This document shows positions 17,622-25,224 of a stretch of DNA of 64,000 nt, in pieces. This DNA is from Candidatus Altimarinota bacterium (GTDB lineage Bacteria > Patescibacteriota > Gracilibacteria > UBA4473). The stretch lies in the NCBI GenBank assembly GCA_021734785.1, contig JAIPIF010000002.1:156625-220624 (forward strand), in the 5' to 3' direction. The notes beneath the pieces are model-generated. The model did not search any database, was not told the origin of the DNA, and saw only the letters and a list, made by a program, of their open reading frames with translations. A program made the position numbers and the translations under genes. Every line of letters begins with the position of its first letter. Position 1 is the first letter of the stretch.

Positions 17622-17999
17622 ATGGCTAAAGCAAAAAAACGCGTCCGAAAAAATGTGGAACATGGCAAGGTGCATATCCACGCTGACTGGAATAACACCA
17701 TCGTCACGCTCACCGATCCCGAGGGAACGGTGCTGGGATGGAGCAGTCCCGGACGCAATGGATTTAAAGGTGCTCGCCAATCCACACCGTACGCGGGACA
17801 GGTTTCCGCCGAAAACGTGGCCGAACAGGCCCAACTGTTTGGCATGAAGACGGTGGATGTCTATGTCAAAGGAATGGGGCCCGCACGAGACCAATCTATT
17901 CGGGGACTCATGAATGGAGGACTGTCTGTGCAGTCCATTGCGAGCGTGTCTCGCTTGCCGCACGGCGGATGCCGCCCTAAAAAAGTTCGTAAAGTTTAA
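17622..17999 (+). CDS. rpsK: Ribosomal protein uS11
   Basis: This 125-residue 30S platform protein contains GKVHIHADWNNTIVTLTDPEG, AENVAEQA, VYVKGMGPARDQSIRGL and the basic end HGGCRPKKVRKV. It lies 12 bp after rpsM in the operon. Confidence 0.97.
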   Translation: MAKAKKRVRKNVEHGKVHIHADWNNTIVTLTDPEGTVLGWSSPGRNGFKGARQSTPYAGQVSAENVAEQAQLFGMKTVDVYVKGMGPARDQSIRGLMNGGLSVQSIASVSRLPHGGCRPKKVRKV

Positions 18000-18007
18000 T
18001 TTTTTTC

Positions 18008-18622
18008 ATGCGTTATACAGGACCAAAAGTTCGACAATGCCGGCGGGAAGGAATCAACCTGTTTGGATCTCCCAAATACCAAAAAATTCTGGCGCGTCGT
18101 CCGGGGATCCCCGGGATGCACGGAGGAAAACGAATGGGAAAACTTACCGAGTATGCCAAACAATTGCGGGAAAAACAGAAAGCCAAACGTATGTTTTGTC
18201 TCTCAGAAAAACAATTTCACCGAACCTTTGAAAAAGCTGCCAGTATGCACGGTGTTACCGGGGATAATATGCTTCAGCTTCTCGAACGCCGACTGGACAA
18301 TGTTCTTTTCCGTTCAGGACTCGCGCTGACACGGATGCAGGCACGACAGTTTGTCAGCCATGGACTTTTCCTCCTCAATGGTCGTCGAGTCGATGTGCCC
18401 TCGATTCAGGTAAATATCGGGGATGAGATTGAAGCTCGCCCACGCTCCCGAACGTCTTCTGTGTTTGAAAAAAATATCGAAGAAACCGGCGCACTGGATG
18501 CGCCCAGTTGGCTCAACGTAGACCGAAAAAAACGGGCGATCAAAATTACCGAACTTCCGACAGACCTCCATTTTGAAAAAGCCGTCGATCCGCAGATGAT
18601 CGTCGAGTACTACTCCCGCTAA
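18008..18622 (+). CDS. rpsD: Ribosomal protein uS4
   Basis: uS4 nucleates 30S assembly through the 16S 5' domain. The 204-residue protein has the N-terminal GPKVRQCRREGINLFGS segment without the zinc-binding cysteine cluster, and an S4 RNA-binding domain (RLDNVLFRSGLALTRMQARQFVSHGLFLLNGRRV). It is eight bases from rpsK. Confidence 0.97.
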   Translation: MRYTGPKVRQCRREGINLFGSPKYQKILARRPGIPGMHGGKRMGKLTEYAKQLREKQKAKRMFCLSEKQFHRTFEKAASMHGVTGDNMLQLLERRLDNVLFRSGLALTRMQARQFVSHGLFLLNGRRVDVPSIQVNIGDEIEARPRSRTSSVFEKNIEETGALDAPSWLNVDRKKRAIKITELPTDLHFEKAVDPQMIVEYYSR

Positions 18623-18653
18623 TGTTCCCCCCTTTTCTTCATCCCTTTTCCTG

Positions 18654-19673
18654 ATGCATATCCTTCACGACGAGATCGGTCCTCCTCAGCTCAAGATTGA
18701 GAAGGAAAGCAATACCGCTGCGACGCTCACCGTCAATCCATTGCCATCGGGGTATGGGGTGACACTGGGAAATGCGTTGCGTCGAGTCTTGCTCTCCAGT
18801 TTGCCAGGGACGGCTGTGACCGCGATGAAAATTCCAGGGATTTCGCATGAGTACACCACCATTGACGGCGTCAAGGAAACGGTATTTGACATTACCCTCA
18901 ACCTGCGCCAACTCCGCCTCAAAAAACACTCCAAAGAGCCCGAAGTGGTAAAAGTGCCTTTTCTCAAAAAAGGAAAAGTGACCGCCAAGGACCTCAAAGT
19001 TTCCTCCGACATCGAAATTCTGGATCCCTCGCAAGAAATCATGACTTGCGACGGAGCCAACAGCAAAAAATCGCTCGAAATTCGTGTGGAAAAAGGCGTG
19101 GGATACCGACTGGTCACCAATGAGGATTCGGCCAAAGAAGAAGATGCAGAAATGATTTTGATTGACGCCAACTTTTCTCCGGTTTCTCTTGTAAAATATG
19201 ACGTCCAGCCCTCTCGTGTGGGAGAGCAAATCAACCTGGACAAGCTGGTCTTGCAGCTCGAGACAGATGGCTCTCTGGCGGCAGACGGAGCCATCAAGTT
19301 AGCGGCCGGCATTGTCGAGAGCTATTTTGCCCTCTTCAACAAAGACGACGCCTACACGGACGAGGATTACACCACTTCGTTTGACCTTCTCAAAAAACAG
19401 AAAGAATCCAAAGAGAAAGCTGCAGAACAAGCACAGGAAACGTCGTTTACGCCCATCGATATTTTGGGGCTTTCTCAGCGCACACTCAATGCCCTGGTCA
19501 ATGGCGGCATTACCTCTGTGGAACAACTGCTTTCTACACCGATGAGTCAGCTGACTCAACTGCGTGGATTTGGACAAAAAGCCAAATCCGAACTCGACCA
19601 AGTCTTGGCCGAACGGGGCTACACCGTGGCTCCCGAATCGTCTAAGCCTGCTTCTGACGACTCTGCACAATGA
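18654..19673 (+). CDS. rpoA: RNA polymerase subunit alpha
   Basis: The 339-residue alpha subunit has the dimerising N-terminal domain (PLPSGYGVTLGNALRRVLLSSLPGTAV) and RVGEQINLDKLVLQLETDGSLA. A linker leads to a complete C-terminal domain (LGLSQRTLNALVNGGITSVEQLL, about 265-330) that binds UP elements and activators. The stop overlaps the rplQ start as ATGA, implying translational coupling. Confidence 0.98.
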   Translation: MHILHDEIGPPQLKIEKESNTAATLTVNPLPSGYGVTLGNALRRVLLSSLPGTAVTAMKIPGISHEYTTIDGVKETVFDITLNLRQLRLKKHSKEPEVVKVPFLKKGKVTAKDLKVSSDIEILDPSQEIMTCDGANSKKSLEIRVEKGVGYRLVTNEDSAKEEDAEMILIDANFSPVSLVKYDVQPSRVGEQINLDKLVLQLETDGSLAADGAIKLAAGIVESYFALFNKDDAYTDEDYTTSFDLLKKQKESKEKAAEQAQETSFTPIDILGLSQRTLNALVNGGITSVEQLLSTPMSQLTQLRGFGQKAKSELDQVLAERGYTVAPESSKPASDDSAQ

Positions 19674-20041
19674 GACACCGAAACACGAAAGCCATTCTCA
19701 ATCGACCAGCCGATCAGCGGCGAGCCCTGATGCGAAACCAGATGACCTCTTTGTTTCTCTCTGGAGCGATCAAAACCACGGATGCCAAAGCAAAAGCGCT
19801 TCGGAGCGAGGTGGAAAAATTGATTACGCGGGTCAAATCCCGCCTGGCAAAAAAAGAGGAAGCCAGTGCGATCCGAGAGCTCAAAAAAGTCCTCTACACC
19901 GAGGCCTCTCAACGAAAAGCGCTTGCTTTTATTCGGGAAACGAAACAAACCTCCGGGTATACCCGATTGGTGCGGGTGGATTACCGAGCGGGTGATGCCG
20001 CGCTCGAAATACAGGTACAACTTCTCTCTGACAAAGAATGA
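19670..20041 (+). CDS. rplQ: Ribosomal protein bL17
   Basis: The 123-residue product starts MRHRNTKAILNRPADQRRAL and shows TTDAKAKALRSEVEKLIT, the usual bL17 core at the base of the 50S subunit. Its C-terminus GYTRLVRVDYRAGDAALEIQVQLL is canonical. It overlaps rpoA and rplM by 4 bp each (ATGA). Confidence 0.97.
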   Translation: MRHRNTKAILNRPADQRRALMRNQMTSLFLSGAIKTTDAKAKALRSEVEKLITRVKSRLAKKEEASAIRELKKVLYTEASQRKALAFIRETKQTSGYTRLVRVDYRAGDAALEIQVQLLSDKE

Positions 20042-20469
20042 ATACAACGCTCCGACAAAACGTTCAGCAAAAAGACCGTGTGTGGTACATCGTAGATGCT
20101 CAGGGCAAACGCCTGGGGACACTCGCGACAGCTATCGCAGACACGCTTCGTGGCAAAAAACGAGTCGACTTTACGCCGCATGTGGACGGAGGGGATCATG
20201 TGATCGTCTTGAATGCCGAAAAAGTTTTGGTCTCTGGACAAAAAGAAACCGACAAGCAGTATTATCGAAGCTCAGGCTATATCGGGCACCTCAAATCAAT
20301 AAATCTTGCCGAGCTGCGGAAAAAAAATCCGTCTCGTATTTTGCAGCATGCCGTCAGTGGGATGCTCCCGAAGACAAAACACCGGAAACAGCAACTCCTG
20401 CGTCTGCATCTGGTGATCGGGGACAAAAATCCACACGAAGCGCAGCAACCCAAACCCCTCGAACTCTAA
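20038..20469 (+). CDS. rplM: Ribosomal protein uL13
   Basis: uL13 binds 23S rRNA early in 50S assembly. The 143-residue protein has VWYIVDAQGKRLGTLATAIA, GGDHVIVLNAEKV, KQYYRSSGYIGHL and a shortened C-terminal HAVSGMLPKTKHRKQQLLRL segment. It overlaps rplQ by 4 bp and is 12 bp from rpsI, the usual uL13-uS9 pair here joined directly to the alpha operon. Confidence 0.97.
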   Translation: MNTTLRQNVQQKDRVWYIVDAQGKRLGTLATAIADTLRGKKRVDFTPHVDGGDHVIVLNAEKVLVSGQKETDKQYYRSSGYIGHLKSINLAELRKKNPSRILQHAVSGMLPKTKHRKQQLLRLHLVIGDKNPHEAQQPKPLEL

Positions 20470-20481
20470 AAACATTTTCTG

Positions 20482-20889
20482 ATGGTCAAAACCAGCAATC
20501 GTGCTTACTTCTCTGCCCTCGGACGTCGCAAAACGTCTCGAGCGACGGTAAAACTCTTTCCCGAAGGATCCGGAGAGATTGAGATTAACGGAAAAACCCT
20601 TCGAGAATGGTCTGACAGCGAAGAAATGATGCTGAATGTTTTGAAACCCTTTCATCTGCTGAGTGTGACCAAAGACTTCGATGCCGTCATTCGCACCTCT
20701 GGCGGGGGCAAAGAAGCGCAGTCAGACGCAATTCGTTTGGGATTGGCACGTGCACTCCAAAAGAAAAATCCTGACTTTCGTACCCAGCTCAAAGAAGAAG
20801 AGCTGCTCACGGTGGATTCCCGCAAAAAAGAACGAAAAAAACCGGGACTCAAACGAGCTCGCCGTGCGCCACAGTTTTCCAAACGTTAG
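20482..20889 (+). CDS. rpsI: Ribosomal protein uS9
   Basis: The 135-residue protein ends in KRARRAPQFSKR, the C-terminal arm that reaches P-site tRNA. The body reads ALGRRKTSRATVKLFPEGSG and GGGKEAQSDAIRLGLARAL. It is the last gene of the operon, and its stop codon overlaps the stop of the convergent ftsB-like gene. Confidence 0.97.
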   Translation: MVKTSNRAYFSALGRRKTSRATVKLFPEGSGEIEINGKTLREWSDSEEMMLNVLKPFHLLSVTKDFDAVIRTSGGGKEAQSDAIRLGLARALQKKNPDFRTQLKEEELLTVDSRKKERKKPGLKRARRAPQFSKR

Positions 20890-21440
20890 GCCGAGGGATC
20901 ACTTCCCGTCTCTGTCTCTTCTCCGTCTGTCTCGAGGGGGTTGGTTTCTTCCTGTCCATTTTTAGGCACAAGGGAGTCGGTTGATTCTTCGAGATTTTCC
21001 GGTTGTTTCTGCAGCACTTTTTGCCGAAAGAACACATTGCGTGGACCAAAGAAAAGAAGGTTCCATTTTTCAAAGGCCGGCACCGTGGAGCTGGTCACCA
21101 GGTCTTCAAACTGCTGCACAGAGAGTTCGGAGGGAAGCATCGGGAGCAGGGGATCTTCCAAAAACACCAGGACATTTTCTCCCTCTTGACGGCGCCCCAT
21201 CTGAATTTTGGCTTCTTTGTCTACGCGTTGCGGTGTTTCGAGGTATTGAAGCTGCTGCTTTTTCTCTTCGATTATGGCGAGGGCTTTTTGATTTTCTTCA
21301 TGGATCGCTTCGATTTCGCGGTTGATTTTTTGGCTCTCGTGCAAAAAACTCGCCAGTGAGTACAGCAGCAAAAAGATGAATAAAAAAAGCCCCACCAGCA
21401 GGAAAACATTTTTGGACGTGTACACCGAGTCGTGTCGCAT
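20886..21440 (-). CDS. FtsB/DivIC-like septum formation initiator
   Basis: A single transmembrane helix at about residues 11-31 is followed by a coiled coil (about 32-70, ESQKINREIEAIHEEN) and a short GRRQEGENVLVFLED segment, the FtsB/DivIC layout for a bitopic divisome protein. The 184-residue protein is longer than usual because of an acidic, glutamate/threonine-rich tail (about 145-184). TACAAT on the minus strand (21448-21453) ends 7 nt before ATG 21440. It is convergent with rpsI, with overlapping stops. Confidence 0.8.
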   Translation of the reverse strand: MRHDSVYTSKNVFLLVGLFLFIFLLLYSLASFLHESQKINREIEAIHEENQKALAIIEEKKQQLQYLETPQRVDKEAKIQMGRRQEGENVLVFLEDPLLPMLPSELSVQQFEDLVTSSTVPAFEKWNLLFFGPRNVFFRQKVLQKQPENLEESTDSLVPKNGQEETNPLETDGEETETGSDPSA

Positions 21441-21447
21441 CGAGGAG

Positions 21448-21475
21448 ATTGTAGCGAGGAAAAGGCAAATTACAA
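21448..21475 (-). promoter_or_regulatory. Promoter of the ftsB-like gene (leaderless)
   Basis: On the minus strand TTGTAA (21470-21475) and TACAAT (21448-21453) are 16 bp apart, and the -10 box ends 7 nt before the ATG. The -35 box lies in the attacaaatt run of a dispersed repeat. Confidence 0.6.
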
Positions 21476-21780
21476 ATTACCAATTACGAATTACGAATGG
21501 GAAAGCTCAAAAGTTGAGAAGAAGGGAAGAAGGAAAAATAAAAATTACAAATTACAGATGGGAAAATCCCCCCGTCCCCCTTTGAAAAAGGGGGTGGAGT
21601 TTTGAAGAAGAAAAAGAAAGAATTGAAGGGACAAGATATATCTTGCCCGTACTCAAAAAGAAAAAGGGGGGAAGATTGCTTCGTTTCCCGCTTCGCAGGA
21701 ATCTTGCAATGACGGAGAAGGCTTGGAAAAAGGGGGGGAGTTGAGACGCAAGCAAGAAAGGAAGTTTTGAAGAAAAATCC
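21465..21780. repeat. Dispersed intergenic repeat, copy 3
   Basis: No gene is supported. Present are the acaaattacagat run, the ccccgtccccctttgaaaaaggggg hairpin (near 21571), the inverted repeat around aagatatatctt with cttgcccgtac (near 21630), the ttgcttcgtttcccgcttcgcagg motif and the closing aagttttgaagaaaaatcccc. The last piece supplies the -35 box of pth. Confidence 0.85.
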
Positions 21781-21795
21781 CCTCCACGGTACAAT
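21767..21795 (+). promoter_or_regulatory. pth promoter (leaderless)
   Basis: TTGAAG (21767-21772) and TACAAT (21790-21795) are 17 bp apart; the -10 box ends 7 nt before ATG 21803. The -35 box belongs to a dispersed repeat. Confidence 0.7.
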
Positions 21796-21802
21796 CGATG
21801 CG

Positions 21803-22339
21803 ATGAAACTAATCGTGGGTCTCGGGAATCCTGGCAAAAAATACGAACGCACGCGTCACAACGTGGGATTTCTTGCCCTCGAGCGGCTTGCTGCTGGGGG
21901 AGGGACCGCGGAATGGAAACCGGAGAAAAAATTTTTCGGACTCGTGGCGACCGGGCAGGTGGGGACCGAAAAAGTCTTGTTTCTCAAGCCCCAGACGATG
22001 ATGAATCTGTCCGGAAAATCCGTCGCGGCGGCAGCGCATTTTTACAAACTCTCTCCGCCCGAAGTAGTGGTGTTTTCCGATGATCTGGATCTGCCGTTTG
22101 GCACGGTGCGCTGGCGGGATCGGGGCGCGAGTGGGGGGCACAATGGCTTGAAATCCATCACCCAGTCTTTGGGCAGTGACAACTTCCCCCGACTCAAGTT
22201 TGGAATTTCGACTCCGGACCGAGAACAGATGCCGGCCGAAGCGTTTGTCCTCCAGAAATTTTCTCCCGACGAGTGGAAGGATCTCCCTGAAATTATAGAC
22301 ACGGGACTCGAAAAGTTTTTTGCCCACGTACCATGCTGA
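21803..22339 (+). CDS. pth: Peptidyl-tRNA hydrolase
   Basis: Pth frees tRNA from prematurely released peptidyl-tRNA. The 178-residue product shows MKLIVGLGNPGKKYERTRHNVGF with the catalytic His in RHN, KPQTMMNLSGKSV, and DDLDLPFGTVRWRDRGASGGHNGLKSI. An in-frame start 36 bp upstream would cross the promoter. Its end overlaps the following PRC-barrel gene by 7 bp. Confidence 0.97.
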   Translation: MKLIVGLGNPGKKYERTRHNVGFLALERLAAGGGTAEWKPEKKFFGLVATGQVGTEKVLFLKPQTMMNLSGKSVAAAAHFYKLSPPEVVVFSDDLDLPFGTVRWRDRGASGGHNGLKSITQSLGSDNFPRLKFGISTPDREQMPAEAFVLQKFSPDEWKDLPEIIDTGLEKFFAHVPC

Positions 22340-22908
22340 CGAGCTTTCGCGATGCCCGAAAAACCTGGATTGTTTCAGATGGAGAGCATGCGATGCCATT
22401 GGGACGACTGACCGATACCGTGGTCAACCCCGACACGGGCGCGATTGAGGCGTTTTGGGTGCGGACTCCAGAGGGACTGCGCCTTCTGCTTCCAGACGAC
22501 ATCACTCGTTGGCGGGGGGAAATTATCCTCGAACATCCAGAGGACCTCGTCACGGCAGAGGAGTTTCCCCGACTCGAGCAGCTGCTCGACCGCGAAGTTT
22601 CCATCATCGGAGCACCGGTATTTCAAGAGGATCCTCGTGGACAGATCAAAATTGGCCGGGTGCAAAATTTTACTTTTGACACCCTCTCACCAAAACTTCT
22701 CGCACTAGAAGTGGCGCGGGGATTTTGGATGTTTCGGCAGTACGCACTCATCCCGCGGTCTCGTCTTTTGCGCATCACAGAGGAGGGGATTTTTGTGGCG
22801 CCAAACATCCTCAAACTCTCTGACGAAGAAAAGCCAGCTCTTGCGCGGCCGAGCAAGATTCTCCCCGAACCCGAGCAGACACAGGTTTTCCACGAGCCAA
22901 AAGCGTGA
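22333..22908 (+). CDS. PRC-barrel domain protein
   Basis: The 191-residue protein has two PRC-barrel-like halves (about residues 5-75 and 85-155), each with the G-x-V/L-x-D/N turn followed by beta strands (MPLGRLTDTVVNPDTGAIEAFW and IKIGRVQNFTFD). PRC-barrels occur in RimM and in photosystem H subunits, and usually mediate RNA or protein contact. No membrane segment is present. Seven-base overlap with pth suggests coupling, so a link to translation is possible but unproven. Confidence 0.72.
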   Translation: MLTSFRDARKTWIVSDGEHAMPLGRLTDTVVNPDTGAIEAFWVRTPEGLRLLLPDDITRWRGEIILEHPEDLVTAEEFPRLEQLLDREVSIIGAPVFQEDPRGQIKIGRVQNFTFDTLSPKLLALEVARGFWMFRQYALIPRSRLLRITEEGIFVAPNILKLSDEEKPALARPSKILPEPEQTQVFHEPKA

Positions 22909-22938
22909 TACACTCCGAGTGTTTTCTTCCCGTTTCCC

Positions 22939-23862
22939 ATGAACTCTCAAGCGATCAATCATTTTCTCCGCCAAAAGAATGTTTCTCCAGAAGTACGCTC
23001 GCTGCTGTACCACATCGCGCGCAGTGTCAAATACATCAACTTTTCTCTCCGCGCGGGAAACACTGGCATCAGTGGCACGCAGAATTTCTCCGGCGAATCG
23101 CAGCTGAAATTGGACGTGCTCGCCGATCAGATCATCTCGCACGAGCTGGAAAATTCCGACCTGGTTTCTATCCTCGCGAGCGAAGAAAAAGACATGCTGG
23201 AAGAATTTCCTTCTTCCCGCGCCAAGTTTGTGGTGGCGTACGACCCGCTGGATGGGAGCTCGCTGGTGGATGCCAATCTCGCGATTGGCTCGATTTTTGG
23301 CATCTGGAGTGGTGAAAAATTGGAAGGCAAAAAAGGAACCGACATGGAAGCCGCCGCGTACGCGGTGTATGGGCCGCGAGTGACGCTGACGGTTGCGCTC
23401 CGGGATCGGGGAGTGCACGAGTTTGAGCTCAACGACGTGGGCGAATTTCTCCTCACGCGCGAAAACATTCGGATCGAAAAGAAATCCAAATACTTCGCCC
23501 CGGGCAATCTGCGGGCTTGTGAGGTTTTGCCGGCGTACAAAAAGTTGGTTGACACCTGGGTCGCGGAGAAACGAACGCTTCGCTATTCGGGCGGCATGGT
23601 GCCCGATCTGCACCACATGCTGTCCAAGGGACAGGGCATTTTTTGCTATCCGGGCTGTGCCAAACATCCAGATGGGAAATTACGGTTGGCGTTTGAATGT
23701 GCGCCGTTTGCCTTTCTCTTTACCGAGGCTGGCGGTTTGGCGCTGGACCAGAAGGGCACGAATATTCTCAAACTCCCGATCAAAGAACCCCACCAGCGGA
23801 CAACCATTTTCATCGGCTCTGAAGACGAGGTCAAACACGCGGTGAATTTCCTCAAAAAATGA
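22939..23862 (+). CDS. fbp: Fructose-1,6-bisphosphatase, class I
   Basis: The enzyme hydrolyses fructose-1,6-bisphosphate to fructose-6-phosphate in gluconeogenesis. The 307-residue product carries the class I metal-binding signatures: SEEKD, DPLDGSSLVDANLAIGSIFGIW and LRYSGGMVPDLHHML. The C-terminal LAFECAPFAFLFTEAGGLAL completes the active site. The ATG lies 30 bp after the PRC-barrel gene. The stop overlaps the recombinase start as ATGA, an unusual pairing. Confidence 0.95.
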   Translation: MNSQAINHFLRQKNVSPEVRSLLYHIARSVKYINFSLRAGNTGISGTQNFSGESQLKLDVLADQIISHELENSDLVSILASEEKDMLEEFPSSRAKFVVAYDPLDGSSLVDANLAIGSIFGIWSGEKLEGKKGTDMEAAAYAVYGPRVTLTVALRDRGVHEFELNDVGEFLLTRENIRIEKKSKYFAPGNLRACEVLPAYKKLVDTWVAEKRTLRYSGGMVPDLHHMLSKGQGIFCYPGCAKHPDGKLRLAFECAPFAFLFTEAGGLALDQKGTNILKLPIKEPHQRTTIFIGSEDEVKHAVNFLKK

Positions 23863-24785
23863 ATCTCTCCGACGCCGTCGAGCGGTACCTGCGGCATCTG
23901 CACAATGTCCAGAACGCCTCGCCGTACACGCTGCGCAATTATTCTCGCAGTCTCAATTTGTTTCTCGAAACAATGGGGGAGGACTGTCAGCTTTCTGCGC
24001 TGTCTCTCGACAAAATTGATGATTTTCGTGATCGGATTTTCTCCCTCAAATCGCAGCGAGGCGGGCGGATTTCCCGCTCCACCCAAAATCTGTATCTGGT
24101 GCCGGTGCGGGCGTTTCTCAAGTTTTGTCACCGACGGGGACTGGAAGAGCGGTTGATCGCTCCCGACAAAATTGAGCTCGTCAAACCCGATCCCCGAGAT
24201 GTGGCTGGACTGACACTGGACGAGCTCAATCGATTGCGACACACGCCTCCTTCTCAAAACGAAATGATTGCGCTGCGGGATCAGGCGATCATCGAAATGC
24301 TTTTTTCCACAGGGCTGCGCATCTCCGAGCTGTGTCGTTTGGATCGTGAAAATGTCCATTTAAAAACGCGGGAGTTTGCGGTGCTGGGAAAGGGCAAAAA
24401 AGTCCGGACGGTGTTTGTCACCGAGCGGGCGGCGGAGGCACTCGAGAAATATCTCTCCCTCCGCACCGATAACTTTCCACCGCTCTTTCTCAATGCGCGA
24501 CCCCGGAAAGACGAATTTGAAACCAAAGGCGAATCACGGCGGCTGACGCGCACGGCCATCGAAGTCATGATCCGCAAACGCGGGCGGATGGCCGGCATCA
24601 CCAAACCCGTCACGCCGCATGTGCTGCGGCATACCTTTGCGACCACCCTGCTGCGGGAGGGGGCCGATCTGCGTTCGGTGCAGGAGTTTCTCGGGCACGC
24701 GAATATTTCCACCACGCAGATTTATACCCATTTCGTCAACGCCGACCTCAAAAAAACACACCGGAAATTTTTGGAAGGAAAATAA
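23859..24785 (+). CDS. XerC/XerD-type tyrosine recombinase
   Basis: The 308-residue protein has a SAM-like N-terminal domain (about 1-90) and a catalytic domain with the full RKHRHY set: Arg in STGLRISELCRL, Lys in LGKGKKVRTVF, HxxR in HVLRHTFATTLL, His in FLGHANISTTQIY and the nucleophile Tyr in IYTHF. It is likely the single chromosome-dimer resolvase of the XerA/XerH style, because it lies inside a housekeeping run (ATGA overlap with fbp) and matches host composition. This sets it apart from the two island recombinases near 61 kb. Confidence 0.93.
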   Translation: MNLSDAVERYLRHLHNVQNASPYTLRNYSRSLNLFLETMGEDCQLSALSLDKIDDFRDRIFSLKSQRGGRISRSTQNLYLVPVRAFLKFCHRRGLEERLIAPDKIELVKPDPRDVAGLTLDELNRLRHTPPSQNEMIALRDQAIIEMLFSTGLRISELCRLDRENVHLKTREFAVLGKGKKVRTVFVTERAAEALEKYLSLRTDNFPPLFLNARPRKDEFETKGESRRLTRTAIEVMIRKRGRMAGITKPVTPHVLRHTFATTLLREGADLRSVQEFLGHANISTTQIYTHFVNADLKKTHRKFLEGK

Positions 24786-24786
24786 G

Positions 24787-24814
24787 TTGACAGGTTTTTG
24801 GTTTTTGTTAAAAA
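24787..24814 (+). promoter_or_regulatory. Promoter of small-protein gene pair (leaderless)
   Basis: TTGACA (24787-24792) and TAAAAA (24809-24814) are 16 bp apart, with 7 nt to ATG 24822. Confidence 0.6.
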
Positions 24815-24821
24815 AACAGCG

Positions 24822-25073
24822 ATGAAAAAAGAAGGAACCGATTTCGAATTAGTTTTGGGGCTTGCTCAGCAGGTGTCCGGGACTGATTTGCCAGAAGTTA
24901 CCCGAGAAGCACTTGAGAAACATCAGAAAAGAATCGAGAAAGTACAAAAAGAGCTTGGGGCGGTGACCCAAGAAACGAAAAAATCAATTGATTGGATCGT
25001 TGAAGCGGCAATCATGTCGGATTTTGACATTCCGGATTCTTTGCTGAAAGAGTGGGAGGAAAGAGGAGAATAA
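24822..25073 (+). CDS. Small soluble helical protein, unknown
   Basis: The gene gives 83 residues, highly charged and predicted helical with a coiled-coil centre (ALEKHQKRIEKVQKEL), no signal peptide and no cysteine. I do not recognise it. The start at 24822 is set by a TTGACA/TAAAAA promoter whose -10 ends 7 nt upstream. It is followed 5 bp later by a tiny membrane protein gene, and the two may act together. Confidence 0.6.
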   Translation: MKKEGTDFELVLGLAQQVSGTDLPEVTREALEKHQKRIEKVQKELGAVTQETKKSIDWIVEAAIMSDFDIPDSLLKEWEERGE

Positions 25074-25078
25074 TTTTC

Positions 25079-25222
25079 ATGAAAAACCCCGAGCGTCGCA
25101 GCCTCACAAAAGGAATCCTCCAGGTCGGGATCGGGGTGGTGCTGATCGCGGCGGGTGTAGAGCTTTTTTCTGGACAGGTCGAAAGTGTTCTGGCGGGAGC
25201 AGACGCCGTTTCCGCTGGATAA
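25079..25222 (+). CDS. Tiny single-pass membrane protein
   Basis: This 47-residue gene begins MKNPERRSLTKG, has one transmembrane helix (about 13-31, ILQVGIGVVLIAAGVEL) and ends AGADAVSAG. A GAGGAG Shine-Dalgarno sits about 9 nt before the ATG, one of the few clear ones here, as expected for an internal gene of a leaderless transcript. Function unknown. It ends 2 bp before the convergent oxidoreductase gene. Confidence 0.6.
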   Translation: MKNPERRSLTKGILQVGIGVVLIAAGVELFSGQVESVLAGADAVSAG

Positions 25223-25224
25223 AA

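Noticed and set aside
19671..19673. Recoded UGA (glycine, code 25)
   Set aside because: Conserved genes such as rpoA end properly at TGA, so TGA is a normal stop here.
22705..23667. 320-codon open frame antisense to fbp
   Set aside because: It mirrors a conserved FBPase and its translation is arginine/histidine-rich with no motif.
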